From: Oscillospiraceae bacterium
GTDB lineage: Bacteria > Bacillota > Clostridia > Oscillospirales > Oscillospiraceae
Length of the DNA stretch: 40,347 nucleotides
Assembly: GCA_009787995.1 (NCBI GenBank)
Contig: WQSH01000012.1
Location: forward strand, 1-40,347
Direction of reading: 5' to 3'
Part shown: positions 34,269 to 40,347 of the stretch, piece by piece
How the letters are laid out: each line of letters starts with the position of its first letter
How positions within the stretch are numbered: the stretch's first letter is position 1
Program-made: the position numbers and the translations under genes
Notes under the pieces: model-generated
What the model was told of the DNA's origin: nothing
The model's input: the letters and a program-made list of their open reading frames with translations, nothing else
Database searches by the model: none

Positions 34269-35441
34269 CTACCCATGATGAAACTCCACCCCTGGCTGGA
34301 GCTCTACTCCAAAAAAGCACATCAGCTCTGAAACTGTGACAAATTGGAACCCCTGAGCCAGCAGTGAAGGTATTACCAGCCCCATGGCTTCGGCAGTCGT
34401 TCTGTGGATGTCGTGGCAGAGTATGATGTCCCTGTCTTGCACGGTCTGCATTATCGAGTCATAAATTGCCCTGGCGTTTCTTAGTTCCCAGTCGCGCGTG
34501 TCAAGCGACCAGCCAATAATCGGCATCCCGAGGCTGCGAGCGACGTCCTTCACTCTGGAGTCTACCGCACCAAAAGGCGCACGGAACAGCGTAGGAGCCA
34601 CGCCGGTTACGGATTCGATTTGCCTATTAGTGCTTTCCAGCTCTGTCCGGATGCGGCTGGTCGAGACAGAGGGGAGCCTTGCGTGCGACCAGCTGTGATT
34701 GGCAATCTCATGCCCTAGGCGGAATGTTCGAGTCAGTGTGGATTTCCTGTTTTGGATACTGCTGCCTATGACAAAAAAGGTTGCGGGGACGCCGTGTTCT
34801 TCTAAGATATCCAACACCGTTTCCGTGTGGGTGCCGGGGCCGTCGTCGAATGTCAGCGCAATTGTGGGTCTGCTGGGGTCGATTACCCTTATGGTAGAAC
34901 CCGGCCCTTGTGATGCGGAGATGGAGTACCGAATCTGCCTGTCGCTAGTTTCTATGATTATAGAGCTATTGGGGGCAGACCATCTAACCTGGAAGCCGAG
35001 GGCGTCGCTGATGTCGCGCAGCCTGATGAAGGTCTCGCCCCCAATGCGGAGCGCCGAAAGAGAAACCTCTCGTCCGTCAAGAAAAATCCCTGCCGTTGTC
35101 AACGTGCCTGTTTTCGTAGCCGCACGCATGGGCGACCATTCGCCGCCGACCCTGGTGTAGGGGGCGCCGCTTTTTAGCTGAACCGCCCTGTCGGCGGCGT
35201 TCCAAGCGACGTCGAATTGATTTGATGTGCCATATAGCATGAGCGCAAGATCCCGAAGCCTCACATGATTTTGGCCGCCGAGGTCGAATGTGTGAAATTC
35301 GATACGCCTCCCTTCAAAATGGAGCGTCGAGTCCCTGCGGGTCGCAGTTGCGGTGTTTGCTGCATACGCCGGCGTCGCAATAATGAAAATCAAGCATAGC
35401 GCCAGCAGAAGTGTAATCAGTTTTTTCAAAATCAGTACCAT
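34269..35441 (-). CDS. Polysaccharide deacetylase with copper-amine-oxidase-type N-terminal stalk domain, secreted
   Basis: Signal peptide; VRLRDLALMLYGTSNQFDVAWNA and FIRLRDISDALGFQVRW repeats; NodB motifs TFDDGPGTHTE, HEIANHSWSHARLP, RAPFGAVD. Confidence 0.9.
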   Translation of the reverse strand: MVLILKKLITLLLALCLIFIIATPAYAANTATATRRDSTLHFEGRRIEFHTFDLGGQNHVRLRDLALMLYGTSNQFDVAWNAADRAVQLKSGAPYTRVGGEWSPMRAATKTGTLTTAGIFLDGREVSLSALRIGGETFIRLRDISDALGFQVRWSAPNSSIIIETSDRQIRYSISASQGPGSTIRVIDPSRPTIALTFDDGPGTHTETVLDILEEHGVPATFFVIGSSIQNRKSTLTRTFRLGHEIANHSWSHARLPSVSTSRIRTELESTNRQIESVTGVAPTLFRAPFGAVDSRVKDVARSLGMPIIGWSLDTRDWELRNARAIYDSIMQTVQDRDIILCHDIHRTTAEAMGLVIPSLLAQGFQFVTVSELMCFFGVELQPGVEFHHG

Positions 35442-35455
35442 CCTTTGCTAGGTAC

Positions 35456-35485
35456 ATTTTAAACAAAACGTCACCCCTTTGTCAA
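35456..35485 (-). promoter_or_regulatory. Sigma-A-type promoter for the deacetylase gene
   Basis: Minus strand TTGACA - 18 nt - TAAAAT. Confidence 0.5.
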
Positions 35486-35576
35486 CAGAATGGATGGCTT
35501 TTTTGTGAGGTTTTGAGAGCCTGCCGCCTGCCGCACCAGGATGCGCATCAAATGTCAAAATATGCAAAGAAAGCAA

Positions 35577-35605
35577 TTGACACTGCAAAATCATTGCTAT
35601 ACAAT
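35577..35605 (+). promoter_or_regulatory. Sigma-A-type promoter for serC-serA
   Basis: TTGACA - 17 nt - TACAAT, about 57 nt upstream of serC ATG. Confidence 0.6.
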
Positions 35606-35661
35606 TGGTGGAGCATAAATCGAAGGTTGCAGCGTACAGGCTGCACGAGGAGGAAAAAGCG

Positions 35662-36747
35662 ATGTCCAACGAGAGAATATTTAACTTTTCAGCCGGACCG
35701 TCGGTGCTGCCGCTCACGGTGCTTGAGCAAGCGGCGGCGGAGATGACCAACTACCGAGGCAGCGGCATGTCGGTCATGGAGATGAGCCATAGGAGCAAAG
35801 TGTACCTCGATATCTTTGAAGAAACAAAATCCGACCTAAAGCGGATTATGAAAATCCCGGACACACATGAAATACTGTTTACGCCCGGAGGAGCCACGCT
35901 CCAGTTCTCGCAAGTGCCGCTCAACCTGATAGGAAAAACAGGAAAAGCAGACTACGCAGTGACGGGCAACTTTTCGGAGCTTGCTATGAAAGAAGCAAAG
36001 AAATACGGCGAAATCAACATCTCGTGTACATCCGGGGACAAAAACCACACCTACATACCGGCGCAAAACGACCTAAAGCTCACCCCCGGCGCCTCTTATT
36101 TCCACTACTGCTCAAATAACACAATTTATGGCACTGAGTGGAAGTACGTGCCTGAAGTGGGTGAAGTGCCGCTGGTCTGCGATATGTCGTCAAATATACT
36201 GTCCATGCCGATAGATGTATCAAAATTCGGGCTTATATACGCCGGAGTGCAGAAGAACATGGCGCCGGCCGGAGCGGCTGTGGTCATAATCGACAAAAAC
36301 CTAGTCGGCAATGAACACCCGCTCACGCCCAAGCTGATGAGCTACAAAGTCATGGTTGACGGCGATTCCATGCACAATACGCCCCCCTGCTACACCATAT
36401 ACATGCTGGGGCTTGTACTTAAATGGCTGGATGCACAGGGCGGCACCGAGGGCATGGAGAAAATCAAAGCCGCTAAAGCAAAAATACTATATGACGCCCT
36501 TGACGAAAGCAAAATGTTCATTGGGTGCGCTGAAAAGGACGCCCGCTCAGATATGAATGTGACGTTTAAGACCGCCGATGAGGAACTTGACAATAAGTTT
36601 GTGAAGGAAGCTACTAAGGCAGGGTTTGAAAACCTCAAAGGGCACCGTATCGTCGGCGGGATGCGCGCTTCGATATATAACGCTATGCCTACGGAAGGCG
36701 TGCAAGCGCTGGCGGAATTTATGCGCAATTTTGAAAGGAACAACTAA
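35662..36747 (+). CDS. serC: Phosphoserine aminotransferase
   Basis: RIFNFSAGPSVLPLTVLEQAAAEM, GSGMSVMEMSHRSK, LVCDMSSNILSMPIDVSKFGLIYAGVQKNMAPAG; GAGGAGG RBS. Confidence 0.95.
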   Translation: MSNERIFNFSAGPSVLPLTVLEQAAAEMTNYRGSGMSVMEMSHRSKVYLDIFEETKSDLKRIMKIPDTHEILFTPGGATLQFSQVPLNLIGKTGKADYAVTGNFSELAMKEAKKYGEINISCTSGDKNHTYIPAQNDLKLTPGASYFHYCSNNTIYGTEWKYVPEVGEVPLVCDMSSNILSMPIDVSKFGLIYAGVQKNMAPAGAAVVIIDKNLVGNEHPLTPKLMSYKVMVDGDSMHNTPPCYTIYMLGLVLKWLDAQGGTEGMEKIKAAKAKILYDALDESKMFIGCAEKDARSDMNVTFKTADEELDNKFVKEATKAGFENLKGHRIVGGMRASIYNAMPTEGVQALAEFMRNFERNN

Positions 36748-36751
36748 CGCT

Positions 36752-37921
36752 ATGTTCAAGGTAAAACTGCTTAACAACATTAAATCAAAAGAGCTTGAGA
36801 GGCTTGGCCGTTCAAAGTACGAGCTTTCAGGGGACGTTGAGAACCCCGATGCGATAATGGTTCGCTCAGCAAAGCTGCATGATGAAGCATTTGGAGAAAA
36901 CTTATTGTGCATAGCCCGCGCCGGCGCCGGCGTGAACAACATACCGCTTGAGCGCTGTGCCGATGAGGGCATTGTCGTGTTTAACACGCCAGGCGCAAAT
37001 GCGGGGGCAGTAAAGGAGCTTGCGATTTGTGCCTTGCTGTTGTCGACCCGTGATATCATTGGGGGAGTCGACTGGGTGAGGTCGGTTGCTTCGCAGGGGG
37101 ATGAAGTCGCTGCGCTTGTTGAGAAGCAAAAGGCTCAGTACGCCGGGCCTGAAATTCTTGGCAAGACTCTCGGCGTTATAGGGCTTGGCGCGATAGGGGG
37201 CAAAATCGCTTGTGCGGCAAATGCGTTAGGCATGAGGGTGCTTGGCTACGATCCGCACCTGTCGGTCGAGGCTGCCTGGGGGTTGTCGCCGGAAATTATT
37301 AGGGTGAGCGACATAGGCGATATTTACAGGGAAGCGGAATTTGTTTCGCTCAACCTACCCTACATGGAAGCTACGAAACGGTTCATAAACAAAGAAACGA
37401 TTGCAAAAATGAAAAAGGGCGTGCGCATTATCAATCTGGCGCGCGCCGAGCTTGTCTGCGACGATGGGGTGCTCGATGCGCTCGCATCGGGGCATGTCGC
37501 TTGTTATGTCACGGACTTTCCAAACGGAAGAACTGCTGGCGCTAAGGGAGTTATCCCGATCCCGCACCTTGGGGCATCAACTCCTGAGAGCGAAGATAAT
37601 TGTGTGAGCATGGCATGTGATGAAATCATCGAATATGCCGAAAACGGCAATATAGTCAACTCAGTGAACTTTGCGCCTGCTTACCTCCCGCGCAGCGAGG
37701 GGCCGCGCGTGTGTGTTATCTACAACAGGGACGCAGACGTGGCCGGCAGGGTAGCTGACGCATTATCTAAGCTTGGCGCAAGCGTTGGGAATACGCTAAA
37801 TACGGTTGCGAAAGGGCATTCCCAATCCTATATTATGCTGGACATCAACGCATCAAAGGATGGAATTGAAGATGCTGTGAAGAGCATTGATGGCGTGACT
37901 AAGGTCAGGGTGCTGCCGTAG
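36752..37921 (+). CDS. serA: D-3-phosphoglycerate dehydrogenase
   Basis: ARAGAGVNNIPLERCADEGIVVFNTPGANAGAVKELA, GKTLGVIGLGAIGGKIA, IINLARAELV, IPHLGASTPESEDNCV. Confidence 0.92.
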   Translation: MFKVKLLNNIKSKELERLGRSKYELSGDVENPDAIMVRSAKLHDEAFGENLLCIARAGAGVNNIPLERCADEGIVVFNTPGANAGAVKELAICALLLSTRDIIGGVDWVRSVASQGDEVAALVEKQKAQYAGPEILGKTLGVIGLGAIGGKIACAANALGMRVLGYDPHLSVEAAWGLSPEIIRVSDIGDIYREAEFVSLNLPYMEATKRFINKETIAKMKKGVRIINLARAELVCDDGVLDALASGHVACYVTDFPNGRTAGAKGVIPIPHLGASTPESEDNCVSMACDEIIEYAENGNIVNSVNFAPAYLPRSEGPRVCVIYNRDADVAGRVADALSKLGASVGNTLNTVAKGHSQSYIMLDINASKDGIEDAVKSIDGVTKVRVLP

Positions 37922-37959
37922 GTATATCTAGGGGCGATGAGAGTGGGTGGCTTGCTACA

Positions 37960-38838
37960 GTGAAAAATACGATGCTAATTATAAATCCGGCGTCCGGCAG
38001 GGGGCTTTCGAAGGTCGCCATAGGCACAATCCTGTCGCAGCTTTGTGAAAATGGACATATCGTCACAGTCTACTTTACAGGGAAACTCACGGCGGAGGAG
38101 CTGGCATTTGAACATGCCGGACAATATGAGCTTGTCGTCTGCACTGGAGGGGATGGGTCTATCAGCTCTGTCATATCGGGGGTTTTGCGCAGCGGGGCGT
38201 CAATTCCCATTGGCTACATCCCTGCTGGGACAGCAAACGACATCGCAACTACGCTGTCCTTGTCAAAAACCCCAGCAGAGGCAGTAAAGACGATTGTTGG
38301 AGGCGCACCGAAGGCGCTGGATATCGGATTCTTTGGCGAAAAATATTTTACATATATTGCGGCGTTTGGCGCATTTACAGGTGTTGCGTATTCAACGCCT
38401 CAGAGTGCGAAACGTTCTTTGGGGCACCTTGCGTACGTCCTCGCCGGACTTGCGGAGATGCCTGCAATCAAGGCCCGGCACACAGTAGTTGAGTATGATG
38501 GGAGCACTATTAGTGGTGATTTTGTTTTTGGGGCAGTAGTTAACTCCACGTCTGTGGCAGGCTTTTTGAAGCTAGACCCTCAGCGGGTCAACTTGGCTGA
38601 CGGCATGTTTGAGATTGTCCTTGTAAGGCAGCCGCTTGACCCTGTGGCTTTTTTAGATTTGATGGCGAGCCTTGCGATGCAGAATTACGATGGGGACAAT
38701 ATTCAGCTGCTGCAAGCGTCTTGCGTGAAATTTACATTTGAGGAAGACGTGGCGTGGACGGTCGATGGCGAGGATGGAGGGGTTCATAGTGAAGTTGAAA
38801 TAACCAACTCCCACAGGGCGGTCAGTATTATTGTTTGA
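37960..38838 (+). CDS. Diacylglycerol kinase-family lipid kinase
   Basis: MLIINPASGRG, VVCTGGDGSISSVISGVL, IPIGYIPAGTANDIATTL. Confidence 0.92.
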   Translation: MKNTMLIINPASGRGLSKVAIGTILSQLCENGHIVTVYFTGKLTAEELAFEHAGQYELVVCTGGDGSISSVISGVLRSGASIPIGYIPAGTANDIATTLSLSKTPAEAVKTIVGGAPKALDIGFFGEKYFTYIAAFGAFTGVAYSTPQSAKRSLGHLAYVLAGLAEMPAIKARHTVVEYDGSTISGDFVFGAVVNSTSVAGFLKLDPQRVNLADGMFEIVLVRQPLDPVAFLDLMASLAMQNYDGDNIQLLQASCVKFTFEEDVAWTVDGEDGGVHSEVEITNSHRAVSIIV

Positions 38839-38852
38839 ATTGTGGAGAAAAT

Positions 38853-39626
38853 ATGAGAATAAATGTTTTGGCTATTGGCGATGTCTGCGGGCAGACGGGG
38901 CTTGATTTTTTAGTGGAAAAGCTGGGTGGGATTAAGGAGCAGCATGGTGTCGACTTTGCTGTGGTAAACGGTGAGAATGCTGCAGGTCTCGGGATTTATC
39001 CGGCACAGGCCGATGCGATTTTTGATGCTGGCGCAGATGTAATCACTCTGGGCAACCACACCTGGGGGGCACAAAAAATAAACAAGTACCTTGACGGGTG
39101 TCAGCACATCCTTCGCCCTTCAAACTTTGCCCCGCAAGTCCCCGGCTACGGATGGGGAGTATTTGAGACGGCATTCGGCAATGTTTGCGTTATAAACCTT
39201 GTTGGGCGCGCCAATATGCCTTATGGCACAGAAAATCCATTTTTTGAAGCTGACAAAATTCTCAATCAGGCTGATGCAAGCATTGTTTTGATTGATTTTC
39301 ATGCGGAGGCGACTAGTGAGAAGCTGTCCCTTGCATATTATCTTGATGGGCGGGCATCAGCTATTTGGGGCACTCACACGCACGTCCAAACATCAGACGC
39401 TCAAGTGTTCAGGGGCGGTACCGGGTATATAACCGATTTGGGTATGACGGGGGCTTGCGACTCAATTATCGGAATGAGGGCGGAGCAACCAATCTCCAGA
39501 TTTTTGGGGAATCCGCCTAACCGTTTCGAGCCGGCGGATGGCCCGGCGAAAATCGAAGGCGCAGTTTTTGAAATTGACACAGAAACAGGGAGGTGCCTAA
39601 GAGCTGAAGCTATTAGGGTACTGTAA
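38853..39626 (+). CDS. YmdB-like (TIGR00282 family) metallophosphoesterase
   Basis: INVLAIGDVCGQTGLDFL, VVNGENAAGLGI, ITLGNHTWG, IDFHAEATSEKLSLAYYLDGRASAIWGTHTHVQTSDAQ. Confidence 0.93.
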   Translation: MRINVLAIGDVCGQTGLDFLVEKLGGIKEQHGVDFAVVNGENAAGLGIYPAQADAIFDAGADVITLGNHTWGAQKINKYLDGCQHILRPSNFAPQVPGYGWGVFETAFGNVCVINLVGRANMPYGTENPFFEADKILNQADASIVLIDFHAEATSEKLSLAYYLDGRASAIWGTHTHVQTSDAQVFRGGTGYITDLGMTGACDSIIGMRAEQPISRFLGNPPNRFEPADGPAKIEGAVFEIDTETGRCLRAEAIRVL

Positions 39627-39753
39627 ATGAAAATTACTAACGAAGGCGGAGAACCATCAGAGGGCGGTTAACCAAAACAGTTGCGGCGACAAAATGAAGC
39701 ATGGGCGACCGCCTCGGCCGCCCATACCCGGTTGTTTTGCCCGGGGCAAAAAC

Positions 39754-40146
39754 TCATTTCACCCCGATTTCAGAGAGCCAAGCTTTTACCTTGTCGGGGG
39801 CGGAAGCCACCTCTTCGCCCTTTATGGCAAAGCTTGCCAGAACTGTCGAATTTGGGCATAGCGCCGTGATATCCGCTGCGACATTTTGCAGCCCGCCCAT
39901 GCCGTGAGTGCAGAAGGGGACAACGGTCTTCCCGGATAGGTCCTTAGCTTCCAGGTATGCCTTGACCTCAGGGACGATTGTAGCTGCGTAGTTCGGCGAA
40001 CCGACAAAAACGGTGTCAAACGCTGCGACATCCGTGTTGTCCGCAACCTTTGCAAGCGTCCCGCCGACTTCAGCATGAATAAATTGCGCCAGCTTCTCGG
40101 TGTTTCCGCTCTGTGACCAGTAGACCACTAAAGAATTTTTGCTCAT
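39754..40146 (-). CDS. Flavodoxin
   Basis: VVYWSQSGNTEKLAQFI FMN-binding loop, VFVGSPNYAATIVPEVKAYL, VVPFCTHGMGGLQN. Confidence 0.92.
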   Translation of the reverse strand: MSKNSLVVYWSQSGNTEKLAQFIHAEVGGTLAKVADNTDVAAFDTVFVGSPNYAATIVPEVKAYLEAKDLSGKTVVPFCTHGMGGLQNVAADITALCPNSTVLASFAIKGEEVASAPDKVKAWLSEIGVK

Positions 40147-40169
40147 ATTTTGTCCTCCAAATAAATAAA

Positions 40170-40347
40170 ATGGATTGGTTACAATTCAGTGTCTGCTATC
40201 AGTCCGGCATTGAGAAGCCTGCACACTCCTCTACGCTCGGTCAGCTGACGTGACAGTAGCCGGAATTCCCTCTCTACGATGAGCGCACAGGCTTCTCAAT
40301 GCCTGCTACTAGGTTTTCTTGGCTGGCACTGAATTGTTACAATGGAT
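40170..40347. repeat. Nested inverted-repeat element (MITE-like or structured RNA leader), possibly continuing past the window
   Basis: ACAATTCAGTG (40181-40191)/CACTGAATTGT (outer, near 40328-40338), GGCATTGAGAAGCCTG (40206-40221)/CAGGCTTCTCAATGCC (40288-40303), flanking ATGGAT at 40170-40175 and 40342-40347. Confidence 0.55.

Noticed and set aside
39701-39751. Two small hairpins (ATGGGCG/CGCCCAT and TTTTGCC/GGCAAAA) between ymdB-like and flavodoxin genes
   Set aside because: Possible convergent terminator, but no clear T-run on either strand; left uncalled.
40200-40310. Cobalamin riboswitch-like 'GGGAATTCCGG..ACTGTC' on the minus strand
   Set aside because: Only short partial similarity; required conserved elements and spacing are absent.
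1-40347. CRISPR arrays, tRNA/rRNA genes, prophage or full insertion sequences
   Set aside because: No regularly spaced repeats, no tRNA-like or rRNA sequence, and no transposase, integrase or phage structural ORFs were recognised.

Overview
The window looks like a chromosomal segment from an anaerobic Firmicutes/Clostridia-type bacterium. Genus was not determined. No rRNA, tRNA, CRISPR array or intact transposase was seen.

Main blocks:
(1) About 1.7-19.5 kb is a redox cluster. It has four large (~645-669 aa) 'old yellow enzyme' + 4Fe-4S + FAD/NAD(P) flavoenzymes of the 2-enoate/2,4-dienoyl-CoA reductase type. With them are a glycyl-radical-enzyme activase without a visible glycyl radical enzyme, an Fe-alcohol dehydrogenase, a URO-D/MtaA-like protein, an alpha/beta hydrolase and a fumarate-reductase-type flavoprotein. 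An ECF sigma / DUF4179-like pair and a Pro/Glu-rich wall protein with a long structured leader sit inside it.
(2) About 20.9-26.6 kb is a compact operon-like pseudopilus/type II secretion-like set: PilT-like ATPase, GspF, a DUF4860-like protein, small pilin-like proteins and a transglutaminase lipoprotein.
(3) About 26.8-31.2 kb holds tRNA thiolation/methylthiolation genes (mnmA, cysteine desulfurase, mtaB-like) plus a PhzF-like gene.
(4) About 31.2-34.2 kb holds an XRE-type regulator divergent from a CoA-acylating aldehyde dehydrogenase.
(5) About 34.3-40.1 kb holds a polysaccharide deacetylase, serC, serA, a lipid kinase, a YmdB-like phosphoesterase and a flavodoxin.

Two palindromic, MITE-like intergenic elements (34.2 kb and 40.17-40.35 kb) are not explained by coding sequence. 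All functional calls come from reading motifs by eye; no database search was run.
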